Origin: Candidatus Enterococcus moelleringii
GTDB lineage: Bacteria; Bacillota; Bacilli; Lactobacillales; Enterococcaceae
Length of the DNA stretch: 64,000 nt
Direction: 5' to 3'
NCBI RefSeq assembly: GCF_017377575.1
Contig: NZ_JAFREM010000004.1
Coordinates: forward strand, 124,001-188,000
This document shows positions 23,997 through 33,165 of the stretch, piece after piece. The stretch's first letter is position 1. Every line of letters starts with the position of its first letter. The position numbers were made by a program, and so were the translations under genes. The notes under the pieces are model-generated. The model made no database searches, was not told the DNA's origin, and saw only the letters and a list, made by a program, of their open reading frames with translations.

Positions 23997-25901
23997 CTAC
24001 TTAATATTAGACCGCCGTTCCCGCATTTCTTTATCCAGCTGCTTTTGCGCTTGCTTGGAGCCGCGGTCCAGGTCACGGTTTTTCTTGCGGGTATGGTAAT
24101 CGATAAACAAGCTGTCTAAATCATAGTCGGCGGGATAGAGTTCTTGAGCTGACATTAACAGCTTCACTCGCTGACGAGGGACTTCGCTGATTTCCTCATT
24201 GACTAGTACCTCGATTTGAGACGCCCCTTCGTCGTGATAAACCAAACCGATAGCTTCAGTTTCGGTTAATTGCACCCGATCACCTTTTTGGAACAGCGTG
24301 ATCTCTTTTTCTTTTTTGAACAAGCTTGGTTCTTCGGTTTTTGCGAAGGTTTGTTTGGCGGTACGATAATCCTTTTGATCAATATACTTCTGAGCTTGTT
24401 TGATCAGGTCCTTGGACATGTGCATCTTTTTAGCAATCCACAAAGCCTGGCTGTCACCAATTTCGCCCACCTGCAGCTTGTATTTTGGCGTTAAAGTGTC
24501 CCGATCAAAGGCCATGGCTGCCGGTACAAAGTCCTCATGAATTTCAGCGAAGCGTTTGATTTCGCCATAATGGGTAGTCGCTACCACTAAGCCGCCTTTT
24601 TCGTACATACTTTCCATAATGGCAACCGCCAAAGCCGCTCCTTCATTAGGTTCCGTTCCACTGCCAATTTCGTCTAACAAAATCAGCGTATTGCGTTTCA
24701 CCTTGTTTAAGATCTGGGCAATGTTGTGCATGTGCCCAGAAAAAGTACTCAAAGCATTTTCCATGTTTTGCTGATCACCGATGTCTACAAACAAATCATC
24801 CAGTACCGCGATTTTCGTTCCTGCTTGAGCTGGTATCTGCAAACCGACCATGGTCATTAAAGTCAACAAGCCAACAGTTTTCAAAACAACCGTCTTCCCA
24901 CCGGCGTTGGCACCGGTGATAACTAAGCCGCGATATTCCTCACCGAGACTGAAATCCAGCGGTACAGCATCTTTAGGTAAGAAGGGATGGCGGCCTTTTT
25001 TGATCTGAATTACTTCGGATTTGTTGACGTCAGGTGTGATACCGTTCAAGTCGCGACTGTATTTTGCTCGAGCGAAAATGATGTCAAAGGCGGTAATCGT
25101 CTCTAAGGCGAAATCAATGACTTCTTCATTTTCAGCCAGTAAGCCGGTTAATTCTGCCAATACTTGATATTCTTCGGCTGTTTCTTCCGCCTTAAGCATA
25201 GCATGGCGTTCGTTTAATTTAGAAACCGTATTCGGTTCGATAAAGGCGGTTTGCCCGTTGCCGGACTGCTCCACAATCGTGCCGGCAATTTTATTTTTGT
25301 AGCTGGCTTTAATCGGCACGGTGTAGTGCTCGCCCTTTTTTATGATCAAAGCTTCCTGCAGCATGGTTTTGTTATTGGGGTGCCGCAAAAATTTCAGCAG
25401 CTTGTCTTGAATTTCGCTTTCGGTTTCGTTAATTTGCTTGCGCACTCGTCGTAAATTTTTTGAAGCATCGTCACTAACTTTGTGATTATGAATCTTTTGA
25501 TAGATTTCTTCTTCTACCTCCAACAGCTGCGGCAATGCTTTGGCGTAATTGTACAGCAGCGGCGTCTGGTACTGATTTTTTTCAAAAAATTTGGTGATCA
25601 TCCGGCTGCTGCGAAGGAAATCGGCGGCCTCTACTAATTCTGGCGGTGCCAGCAGCATACCCTTTTTCACTTGGCTGATCAAATGGTCAATTTGACTCAA
25701 GCCCATAAAGGGAACGTGCTGACTACTGTCAATGATCAAGCGGGCTTCCTGGGTTTCTTTTTGCCAAGCCCGCACGGTTGCAAGATTGCTTTGCGGCTGA
25801 ATTGCTGCGATTCGTTTTTTACTATAATCACCGATGGCTCGGGTTTGGATTTCTTCAATAATGCGATCAAATTGCAAATGGTTGATTGTTTCGTTATTCA
25901 T
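23997..25901 (-). CDS. MutS2-like ATPase lacking the Smr domain
   Basis: MutS-family protein of 634 aa. The N-terminal part has core/clamp helices (about 1-285). The ATPase domain (about 300-500) has Walker A ITGANAGGKTVVLKT, Walker B TLILLDEIGSGTEPNEGAAL and the MutS His in VATTHYGEIKRF. It lacks the mismatch-recognition domains of MutS and the C-terminal Smr nuclease of MutS2 (usually about 785 aa), ending instead in a basic tail (QKQLDKEMRERRSNIK). This is a MutS2 paralogue or MutS5-type branch; possible roles are in ribosome collision rescue or recombination control, neither shown. It starts at ATG 25901 with AAGGGAAGAG upstream. Confidence 0.88.
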   Translation of the reverse strand: MNNETINHLQFDRIIEEIQTRAIGDYSKKRIAAIQPQSNLATVRAWQKETQEARLIIDSSQHVPFMGLSQIDHLISQVKKGMLLAPPELVEAADFLRSSRMITKFFEKNQYQTPLLYNYAKALPQLLEVEEEIYQKIHNHKVSDDASKNLRRVRKQINETESEIQDKLLKFLRHPNNKTMLQEALIIKKGEHYTVPIKASYKNKIAGTIVEQSGNGQTAFIEPNTVSKLNERHAMLKAEETAEEYQVLAELTGLLAENEEVIDFALETITAFDIIFARAKYSRDLNGITPDVNKSEVIQIKKGRHPFLPKDAVPLDFSLGEEYRGLVITGANAGGKTVVLKTVGLLTLMTMVGLQIPAQAGTKIAVLDDLFVDIGDQQNMENALSTFSGHMHNIAQILNKVKRNTLILLDEIGSGTEPNEGAALAVAIMESMYEKGGLVVATTHYGEIKRFAEIHEDFVPAAMAFDRDTLTPKYKLQVGEIGDSQALWIAKKMHMSKDLIKQAQKYIDQKDYRTAKQTFAKTEEPSLFKKEKEITLFQKGDRVQLTETEAIGLVYHDEGASQIEVLVNEEISEVPRQRVKLLMSAQELYPADYDLDSLFIDYHTRKKNRDLDRGSKQAQKQLDKEMRERRSNIK

Positions 25902-25926
25902 TTCTCTCTTCCCTTTCTGAAAAAGA

Positions 25927-25936
25927 GATACCTGTC
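25927..25936 (-). promoter_or_regulatory. Third copy of the ACAGGTATC element, in the MutS2-like leader
   Basis: GACAGGTATC on the minus strand, 26 bp before the start codon. It is complementary over 10 bases to a strand inside the RNA-like element upstream, so the two could pair in cis or in trans. Confidence 0.5.
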
Positions 25937-25992
25937 CCTAAATAAATTATCCACCTAGAAAAATACAAGCCAGCTCCTTATCGCGGAACTCG

Positions 25993-26022
25993 CAAAAAAG
26001 ACGATAGTCATACTATCGTCTT
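25993..26022 (-). terminator. Intrinsic terminator upstream of the MutS2-like gene
   Basis: Perfect 11-bp stem AAGACGATAGT/ACTATCGTCTT with a 2-base gap, followed on the minus strand by six T residues. No protein gene lies upstream on this strand, so it ends either a small RNA or a leader. Confidence 0.85.
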
Positions 26023-26172
26023 AGAATACACTCATTCTATCTATCGACAGGTATCACTCATATAAGCACACCAAATAAACCTACACGTTTACTGGCTATT
26101 CAACTTACTGATTTAGATACCTGTTGCACTCACTAAAAGGTCCCCTTTGTTCTAGGTCTATAATTTATTCTC
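25993..26172 (-). ncRNA. Candidate structured small RNA or attenuator leader
   Basis: About 180 nt between a strong promoter and an intrinsic terminator, with no ORF. From the 5' end it contains ACAGGTATC (26124-26116), an inner hairpin built from CCAGTAAAC with GTTTATTTGG, then GATACCTGTC (26055-26046), which pairs with the first element over 9 bp to close a rod-like structure. AGAATA near the 5' end can pair with TATTCT before the terminator. The rod shape recalls 6S RNA, but I cannot identify the family. A second partner for GATACCTGTC lies in the downstream mRNA leader, which would also fit an attenuator. Confidence 0.6.
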
Positions 26173-26178
26173 AAGAAC

Positions 26179-26207
26179 ACTATACCAAGGACCTATTATC
26201 CTGTCAA
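26179..26207 (-). promoter_or_regulatory. Strong sigma-A promoter for the candidate RNA
   Basis: Consensus TTGACA (26202-26207) and TATAGT (26179-26184) with a 17-bp spacer on the minus strand. The nearest downstream start codon is 280 bp away, so it makes a long leader or an RNA. Confidence 0.8.
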
Positions 26208-26591
26208 ATTTCCACTAAAATTTACTCGCTTTTGCCCAATACCATTTACTTTATAGAAAACACCGATTCGGAATCGTTGCGGCCATTTATTTCATTCTGA
26301 ATACTTACTTTTTGAATTTTTTATTTTTAGAAACCCCGTTAATGCTGAATACATTAACAAAATTATGATTGTTTTCATTTTTTACAAAACTTATCAATTC
26401 AAGCATAAAAAATGCAGAAATAACGTATTCGTGATAGGGTTTACAGTGAATAGAGTAGTTTTATCTTGATACATATTCTATTCTGAAATAGTCAAAATTA
26501 TCACCAATCTGTTACTTTTAATGCTCAACGAACACCCGAGATTAAATATTTCAAAATGATCCCGTGGAAATGTGCCAAAGGAGGTGAAGGC
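26208..26591. other. AT-rich upstream region of the WxL locus
   Basis: No gene seen. A weak plus-strand promoter (TTTACA, 16 bp, TATCTT, near 26440-26470) may drive the WxL operon. Frames on both strands are short and lack ribosome sites. Confidence 0.35.
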
Positions 26592-27296
26592 TTGAAAGGA
26601 AGGTTGCCAGCGGCCGTACTCTGTATTGGCTGCTTAGGATTTCTGATGGTTTTCCCAGCGAAAGACGCTGCCTTTGCACAAGTGAACTCCGAGGGGGAAA
26701 TCACACTGGGTGAAAACAATCGCGTGACTGAACCAAAAGAACCCACAAATCCCGCAAAACCTCGACCAGGTGATTCCTACCACCGTCCAACCAACGAAAA
26801 AGGCCCTCTCTCGTTGGATGTCGTGCCGCTTGGCTTTTACTTTGGGACTCAGAAAATGTACCATGCGGCCCATACGTATCAAGCGAATGGAACCGACAAT
26901 CATCTCCAGTACTTGCAGGTCACGGATAATCGCGACGCGACTGTGAATGGCTGGTCATTAAAGGTTCGCCAAGCAGATTATTTACGAGATAGTCAAACCG
27001 ATTATGAATTGACCGGGGCGACTCTTTACCTGCCTCAGGGCCAACCTAGGAATCAGAACAATCTGGCTGGTTCGGCGGCGAATGCGGACAGTTTACTAAC
27101 TGCAAGCGTTCCAGTGACAGATCAGGAAGTGACAATTTTCAGTGCACCAAATCGTGAGAATGCTGGCAAAGCGACATCAACCAATTTCTGGCAGGCCAAC
27201 GATGTAACCCTAAGCATTCCAAGAGATACGGTCCAACCAGGAAACTATTCAACCAAAATTTATTGGATCTTAACAGATGGAGGTCCATCAAACTAA
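26592..27296 (+). CDS. WxL-domain surface protein (small)
   Basis: Secreted cell-wall protein of 234 aa. The signal peptide (about 1-28) ends AKDAAFAQ. A Pro-rich spacer (VTEPKEPTNPAKPRPG) is followed by a WxL domain with its two motifs, NGWSLKVRQ and YWILTDGG near the C-terminus. WxL domains bind peptidoglycan non-covalently. TTG at 26592 is taken as the start because AAAGGAGGTG lies 5 bases before it; the ATG at 26556 lacks a site and would spoil the signal peptide. First gene of a five-gene WxL locus. Confidence 0.88.
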   Translation: MKGRLPAAVLCIGCLGFLMVFPAKDAAFAQVNSEGEITLGENNRVTEPKEPTNPAKPRPGDSYHRPTNEKGPLSLDVVPLGFYFGTQKMYHAAHTYQANGTDNHLQYLQVTDNRDATVNGWSLKVRQADYLRDSQTDYELTGATLYLPQGQPRNQNNLAGSAANADSLLTASVPVTDQEVTIFSAPNRENAGKATSTNFWQANDVTLSIPRDTVQPGNYSTKIYWILTDGGPSN

Positions 27297-27315
27297 CGTA
27301 AGGAGAAAAACGATC

Positions 27316-28026
27316 ATGAAAAAAACGAAATTACTAGCTACAGGTTTACTCATTGCTGCAACATTATTAGGAGGCGCCGCATCTACTCTAGCCGCAACTT
27401 CTAATGCCACCATTATTCTTGACCAAGGTACCGGTGCCGGAAATCCTAGTGATCCTAATAACCCAAGTCAAGAAAATCCCAATGGTGATGTCATTCCTAC
27501 CGGCGAGGCAGGTCCATTGATCTTAAAAGTGGTTCCTTACTTTAATTTCGGTGAACAAACTGTCGAACAAACCGGTGGTACTTATAACGATACTGAGGCT
27601 AACAACACTTATATTGAAGTACGAGACAATCGGAATGCCGCGGTTGATGGCTGGACGGTCACAGCTTCTAGGACTGAGTTCGCAAATGGCGATGGACAGT
27701 TGGAGGCGCGTTTATCTATACCTAGCGGCGTCATCCGCAACAGTAATGCTACCGCCGCTCAAGGTAATACCGCCGGACCGCAAACACAAATCACTAATGG
27801 GTCAATTGTCTCTAATACTCCTAGTGATATTCCAGTTGGTCCCACCAATACCTTAAGTGTTTTATCAACAACTCAAGGCAGTAACCAAGTCGGTAAAGCT
27901 AATACCACCAGTGCATTGAACCAAGGTTCTACTCGGGCTCAATTGAACGTGGCACCTGGTGATGCCACTGCCGGAACCTTTGCTTCCACCATCACTTGGA
28001 CTGTCACTGCTGGTGCGGGTGCTTAA
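27316..28026 (+). CDS. WxL-domain surface protein
   Basis: Secreted protein of 236 aa with a clear signal peptide (MKKTKLLATGLLIAATLLGG, cleavage near STLAA). It is almost entirely a WxL domain: PLILKVVPYFNFG, then DGWTVTASRTEF and ending TWTVTAGAGA. In both motifs Val stands where the name-giving Leu is expected, a common variant. AAGGAG precedes the ATG. It probably forms a surface complex with the DUF916 protein encoded next. Confidence 0.92.
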   Translation: MKKTKLLATGLLIAATLLGGAASTLAATSNATIILDQGTGAGNPSDPNNPSQENPNGDVIPTGEAGPLILKVVPYFNFGEQTVEQTGGTYNDTEANNTYIEVRDNRNAAVDGWTVTASRTEFANGDGQLEARLSIPSGVIRNSNATAAQGNTAGPQTQITNGSIVSNTPSDIPVGPTNTLSVLSTTQGSNQVGKANTTSALNQGSTRAQLNVAPGDATAGTFASTITWTVTAGAGA

Positions 28027-28073
28027 AAGCTTCCGTTTGAAACAACGATTTTGTTAGAAAGGATACGAATAAA

Positions 28074-29144
28074 GTGAAACAGTTGAAAAAGATTTTTACT
28101 GTCCTGACCTTCATATTACTGGCTTTGACGCCTGTGATCGCTTCTGCCCAAGACAGCAGCGATCCTGGCGAAGCGGCTGAGTTTAGTGCAACTAAAATTG
28201 CGCCCACCTCTCCCCAAGTCGATCCCAACAGTGCGTTTTACGATTTGCTGGTTCAACCAGGAGATGAAGTAACTATTCAGGCTGAATTAACCAATTACAG
28301 CGCCGATGAGAATACCATCAAGATGGGAAACTATACCACCTTCACCAATGATAACGGGGAGATCAATTACTCGGCGCCCATGCCAGAAGATCGCCAGGAT
28401 AAAAGTTTGGAACTGCCTTTCTCATCGATCTCCTCCTTGATGGAAGGCGATACTGTGACACTTGCTCCTGGAGAGAAAAAAGTTGTTTCGATGGGGATCA
28501 ATATTCCGCAAGAAGCACCAAATGGCGTCATTTTAGGTTCTTGGTATTTTGAAAAACAAGGAACTAACACCGAAGCACCCGATCCGGATCAGGGCGGGGT
28601 TCAGATCGATAACCGTTTTGCCTATGCGATGGCAGTCAAGCTGACGGTGCAATCAGAGATCGGCTCACCGAATATGAATCTTCTGAAGGTCGAGCCGGGA
28701 CTAAACAATTATCAAAAAGTGATCAATGCCCAGGTGCAAAATGATCAGGCAGCCATATTGAGCGAGCTGGCCATTACTGGCGAGATCACTCGCCAAGGCA
28801 ACGATCGGGTATTGCTGAATCAATCGCTGCAAAATCGGGTTATGGCCCCTAACTCCAACTACAATGTTCCCTTTTTCTATGGCGAACGTCAATTGGAGCC
28901 AGGCGACTATACTATGCATTTAAAGGCCACCACCACCGATCCAAAGTGGGAGGAACAAACTTGGGAATGGACCAAAGATTTCACCATTACCCGGGAACAA
29001 GCCGATGAAATCAACCAAGCGGCGGTCAACGATCCCGAGCCGGAGCCTAATTATTTAGTCTACGTCTTAATCGGAATCATCCTGTTGCTGCTGTTAATCT
29101 TGCTGATTGTTCTCTTCCGTAAAAAACGTAAAAACGATCAATAA
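28074..29144 (+). CDS. WxL-interacting protein (DUF916/DUF3324)
   Basis: Membrane-anchored surface protein of 356 aa. It starts with GTG and a signal peptide (MKQLKKIFTVLTFILLALTP), then a DUF916 domain (about 35-155, SAFYDLLVQPGDEVTIQAEL and APNGVILGSWYF) and a DUF3324 domain (about 165-310). It ends with one membrane helix (about 322-345) and a basic tail RKKRKNDQ. DUF916/DUF3324 proteins bind partner WxL domains and host ligands. The strict WxL/WxIP gene neighbourhood supports the call. Confidence 0.93.
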   Translation: MKQLKKIFTVLTFILLALTPVIASAQDSSDPGEAAEFSATKIAPTSPQVDPNSAFYDLLVQPGDEVTIQAELTNYSADENTIKMGNYTTFTNDNGEINYSAPMPEDRQDKSLELPFSSISSLMEGDTVTLAPGEKKVVSMGINIPQEAPNGVILGSWYFEKQGTNTEAPDPDQGGVQIDNRFAYAMAVKLTVQSEIGSPNMNLLKVEPGLNNYQKVINAQVQNDQAAILSELAITGEITRQGNDRVLLNQSLQNRVMAPNSNYNVPFFYGERQLEPGDYTMHLKATTTDPKWEEQTWEWTKDFTITREQADEINQAAVNDPEPEPNYLVYVLIGIILLLLLILLIVLFRKKRKNDQ

Positions 29145-29166
29145 CAGAGTTCAAGGAGGGAAAGCA

Positions 29167-29490
29167 ATGAAGTCTAAGTCAATCATTATCAGCTGTTTAC
29201 TAGTGCTAGGCTGCTTCGTTGCTCTTCCTCTTTCTGCTGTTGCCTCCAACGCTGACTCCGAGGTCGCTATTAGATTCTCGGACTGGGCCGACGAGCCTGG
29301 GCAAGAACCGACTGAATCTGCTGAGACTCCAGCCGGTGGCGGTGTTTCCGATTCTGGCAAGCACTATCCGCAAACGGGGACACAGCTTACTCAAACCTTG
29401 ACAGTACTTGGCCTGCTACTAAGCGGCTTTGTACTGTTTGTGATTTATAAAAGAAAGAAGGAGAAAAACAATGAAGAAGAAAGTCACTAA
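29167..29490 (+). CDS. Small sortase-substrate-like surface protein
   Basis: Protein of 107 aa: signal peptide (1-27, ending AVASNA), a short acidic Pro/Glu/Thr stalk, sorting-type motif YPQTG (about residue 67), a hydrophobic helix and a basic tail YKRKKEKNN. The layout matches the small LPXTG proteins of WxL operons, but Leu of LPXTG is replaced by Tyr. GGAGGG precedes ATG at 29167. It overlaps the next gene by 20 bp. Confidence 0.85.
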   Translation: MKSKSIIISCLLVLGCFVALPLSAVASNADSEVAIRFSDWADEPGQEPTESAETPAGGGVSDSGKHYPQTGTQLTQTLTVLGLLLSGFVLFVIYKRKKEKNNEEESH

Positions 29491-32400
29491 GCTTTTTTTC
29501 AGTACCATTTTGATTTTTAGTCTCTTGTTTTCTCCTGCTGCCTTTTATTCCTTTGCCAGTGAAAAGGAACTTCCTGAAGACAACCTGGAGCTTTTACTTA
29601 ATGGCGAAGCTTCGGCTGAAATCCAGGAGTCCGACACCCAAGTAACCTTGAGCTTCACCTATCAAACACTAGCTCTTTCTACTGAAAATTCTTTGCCGGA
29701 ACCAACTAAGACGACGGAAGAATTACTACTTGAGCTGCCAAAAGGCGTTTCGTATGAGTCAGAGAAAAATTCTCAGCTAGACTCAGCGATTCAACAAGAG
29801 GAGCGAACACTAACGATTGATTTGTCACAGGCGAAAGATCAGTCGGCGGTAGTTTTGACGGTGAACCCTGAAGAGCTGACTGTTTCTTCTGAAATATCTG
29901 GCAAGCTGTCTGTTGTTGGTTCAACGGTAGGACAAGCCAGTGCTGAATTAACCAAAAGTACTACTGAAGCTGAAGAGTCGCAAAGTTCAAAAGCAGCTGC
30001 CCCAAGCGCAAACGATGCACCTATACAAGAAGTGGCACCGTTAGCTGAAGGCGACCTGGAGTTAGGCATTCCGACACAACGGACCTTGCCAATTGCACCG
30101 GTAACGCAAGATCAGTATGCCAATGTCAGCTATTTTGACGTGGGTTCTCGTGCTGAATGGGATGCCGCTTTAACAACAGCCAATAACAATGCCCAAGAAA
30201 TTACATATATCAATATCACGCAAGACTTCCAGATGTCGGCGGTAACCACCGTTGTCGATGGCGCCCAAATCGCGACAACCACCCGCGCCGATAAGAAGCT
30301 GGTGGTGGAAGGCAACGGTCATACAATTGATTTTCGCGATTTAACCATGCGCTTTAATGGCGCCAATTGGGATTTGGTTTTTCAAAACTTGAACGTCTTC
30401 AATGCGAATGACTGGGGAATCGCGGATGCTTATAATGTCACCGGCTTTCCTATCATTACCGTTCATAACTATGTACAATACGGAGGCCAAGCCTTTGAAG
30501 GCTCTCGGGGCAAGATCATTATTTCCGGCAATACCTCCATGACCAGCAGCAATACTGAGAGCTATGTATCACCGATTGATCAGCAGACGGTGCAAAGCGA
30601 TCAGCGGTTTGTCGGCGGGAACGGGAGCTCCAATGTTGAGGTGGGTGAAGTTTATATAAAAACCGGCTCTACTATTCGGATGGATAACGGCCGCTACGGC
30701 AGCAATTTTAGTGTTGCTACCGGCGGGAATTTCTATATCGAAGACGGAGCACAGACCGAACTTACATTAAGCAATTTGGAACAGCCTCTTAGCCCTAACG
30801 GTTGGGGCGGCTATCAAGACTATTCGCCGTCGAACATTTCCATCGTTGCGGGGATTTCTGCCCAGCCGTGGCCAGCTAATTATCGCCCTGCCTCTTTGCA
30901 GGGACGGACCAACAGTATTTATTTTGGCGATAATGCTGCTGTCACTATGGAAAACGGCGCTGCCCGCCGGCGTAATGCCGGACTGATTCAATTTATGCTA
31001 GGAAATGGCCTCTTTGAGTTAGGCGATAACGCCAGCTTTAACGGCTATATTGCTGAAAATACGGCCGGCGGCGGCTTGTTCTTGTCTCCGATGTTTTTTT
31101 CCGGCGGCGGAACGATTGTTTTAGGCGACAATGCCGACTTTAACTTAACTGTGGGTCAACTGCCTGATGCTGTCGGCTCCAATGAATTCGGAACTGTCAC
31201 TGGCGATGCCATTTATTTCGCTGGATTAGGCAGTATCCAGATTGGGACGGGGGCTGATTTTAGATTGAGAAGTGCCAGCACCACCACTACCGGGCTGATT
31301 TTCATGCCGACGGCGCCTTCTTCCATCCAATTAGCTGATCAAGCAACCTTTGATGTCGGCTTCTTGCAACCAGCCGCCAATCCGCTGATTTACCTATTTG
31401 GAAACATTCGCGTTCCGCAAACTGGGAATTATGTCCATCAAATCGGGAATTGGACAAGCGGGCAATTCGGCGACACGCCTAGCGAACTTTTCCGGCCATT
31501 GGATCAGACTGTTTTGACTTATGCCGGAACGGTTGTTACTGGCAGGCAAACCCAAGTCGCTGCCACCTTTGCCGATAATGGTGTGGTTGGCAGATTTAGT
31601 ACCGACTTCACTTCGTCTGCTCAGCGTTTGCTGATTCGGCCGCTAGTTCAAGAAGTTGAGTCGATTGACCCGATAACCAATCAGACTCAGAGCGAATATA
31701 CGGTTACTGGGACGGCACAGCCGCCAGGTGAACCGGTGGAATTATCCGGCGGCCCCTTTGATGATCCATCTTTGACGGCTGCACAAAAGCAGACGGTCAT
31801 CCAAGATGATGGTACGTATCAATGGCAAGGTGCTTTACCAAGACCCTTTTACTATGGCGATACCATCCGAGCTACTTACGTTCGTGATACCGCCAAGTAT
31901 GCGGAAACGGCTGTTCAAGACGTGACTGCTCCCACTGGCACTGGCCGAACGGTTCACGTAGCCGAAAATACGATGATTCCCAATGCCGAGACTTTTATCG
32001 CAAGTGTTGCCGATACAAATCCGGCCCAAACCGATAAAGCGGCTTTCAATTATCGCTTAGTTAACGGGACGATCGCAGCTGGTACTCCCGCGGCAATTAG
32101 CACAGAGGAAGAAACACAAACGTATCAAGATCAAGTCATTATCGATGATACTCGCGGCAATGAATCGGAGCCGGTTGATGTGACTTTGGTGGTTCATCGA
32201 GCCGATACCATTAACACGATCCGAGCCAACAATCTGACTCGGCGCTACAGTGATGTCGCCGAATTCGAAGTAGGATCAGCTGGATATGAGTCTTATCTGC
32301 TTGGTCAATTGAATGCCACAGCTCAAACTATTGTTGATGGTGAAATCGTTGATTTGACCGCTGAGGTTACGATTGGTAATTTGGCTTCAATTCCGACTGA

Positions 32401-33043
32401 CGTTGGAGGTCCGTATCCGATCCAGCTAGTGGTTCCGGCGACTGCGCAAAACCAGTTGGCTCAAGACCTAACAACCACCGTGAATCTATCGGTGCTTTCT
32501 AATATCGTGAATCCCCGCGATCCTTCTTCTAGTGAATTTATAGAAGACCCGGAAAATCAAGGGACCGGCGAAAATGGTGATTTACGTTTGGACTATGTTC
32601 CTACCCTGTTTGATTTTGGCGCGGGCGTCATCCAATGGACCGATCGCACCTATTCTGCTCAAGGAACCGACGATCAATGGGTGCAAATTTCCGACAATCG
32701 CAACAATGAATCAGGCTGGGAGCTGAAAGCTTCTGCAACACCTTTTGAATCCGGCAGCGATCAACTATTGGGAGCTAGTTTAATCCTACCGCAAGGTGAA
32801 ATCTACAACCGCAACAGCGGCGGAACGGTTGATCCGACAGGTCTGGTTTCTCAAGGAGCAGTACCTTTAACCACTAGTCCTACCACCCTATTAACTGGTG
32901 ATGGCGCAAATTCAAAGGATGAATCCACTTATGTTTGGAAGAAAAACCAAGTGCAATTACGGGTACCGCGAGGCCAAGGCCAGGCTGGTGAAACCTACCA
33001 GTCCACGATTACTTGGATTGTGGAGGCAGGGGCTGCGAATTAA
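29471..33043 (+). CDS. Large WxL adhesin with pectate-lyase-like domain
   Basis: Surface protein of 1190 aa. Signal peptide (about 1-30); a Ser/Glu-rich region (about 30-200); a parallel-beta-helix, pectate-lyase-like adhesive domain (about 220-660) with repeated short turns such as IYFGDNAAVTMENGA and FELGDNASFNG; Ig-like modules (about 730-1020, SEYTVTGTAQPPGEPVELSG); and a C-terminal WxL domain (about 1035-1190) with SGWELKASAT and ITWIVEAGAAN. Binding to host polymer is likely but not shown. Last gene of the WxL operon, followed by a terminator. Confidence 0.9.
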   Translation: MKKKVTKLFFSTILIFSLLFSPAAFYSFASEKELPEDNLELLLNGEASAEIQESDTQVTLSFTYQTLALSTENSLPEPTKTTEELLLELPKGVSYESEKNSQLDSAIQQEERTLTIDLSQAKDQSAVVLTVNPEELTVSSEISGKLSVVGSTVGQASAELTKSTTEAEESQSSKAAAPSANDAPIQEVAPLAEGDLELGIPTQRTLPIAPVTQDQYANVSYFDVGSRAEWDAALTTANNNAQEITYINITQDFQMSAVTTVVDGAQIATTTRADKKLVVEGNGHTIDFRDLTMRFNGANWDLVFQNLNVFNANDWGIADAYNVTGFPIITVHNYVQYGGQAFEGSRGKIIISGNTSMTSSNTESYVSPIDQQTVQSDQRFVGGNGSSNVEVGEVYIKTGSTIRMDNGRYGSNFSVATGGNFYIEDGAQTELTLSNLEQPLSPNGWGGYQDYSPSNISIVAGISAQPWPANYRPASLQGRTNSIYFGDNAAVTMENGAARRRNAGLIQFMLGNGLFELGDNASFNGYIAENTAGGGLFLSPMFFSGGGTIVLGDNADFNLTVGQLPDAVGSNEFGTVTGDAIYFAGLGSIQIGTGADFRLRSASTTTTGLIFMPTAPSSIQLADQATFDVGFLQPAANPLIYLFGNIRVPQTGNYVHQIGNWTSGQFGDTPSELFRPLDQTVLTYAGTVVTGRQTQVAATFADNGVVGRFSTDFTSSAQRLLIRPLVQEVESIDPITNQTQSEYTVTGTAQPPGEPVELSGGPFDDPSLTAAQKQTVIQDDGTYQWQGALPRPFYYGDTIRATYVRDTAKYAETAVQDVTAPTGTGRTVHVAENTMIPNAETFIASVADTNPAQTDKAAFNYRLVNGTIAAGTPAAISTEEETQTYQDQVIIDDTRGNESEPVDVTLVVHRADTINTIRANNLTRRYSDVAEFEVGSAGYESYLLGQLNATAQTIVDGEIVDLTAEVTIGNLASIPTDVGGPYPIQLVVPATAQNQLAQDLTTTVNLSVLSNIVNPRDPSSSEFIEDPENQGTGENGDLRLDYVPTLFDFGAGVIQWTDRTYSAQGTDDQWVQISDNRNNESGWELKASATPFESGSDQLLGASLILPQGEIYNRNSGGTVDPTGLVSQGAVPLTTSPTTLLTGDGANSKDESTYVWKKNQVQLRVPRGQGQAGETYQSTITWIVEAGAAN

Positions 33044-33051
33044 TAAACTGC

Positions 33052-33093
33052 AAAAAAGCCAAACTACCTTTTTACAGGCAGCTTGGCTTTTTT
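33052..33093 (+). terminator. Terminator of the WxL operon
   Basis: Stem AAAAAAGCCAA/TTGGCTTTTTT around an imperfect inner part, ending in a T run. It may also serve the opposing amt gene. Confidence 0.8.
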
Positions 33094-33165
33094 CGACGTA
33101 CTTGCTGTGTGGGCAAGCCGCTAAAGAATGAGAATATGTCAAGCAGGTGGTGTACCTAGCTAACA

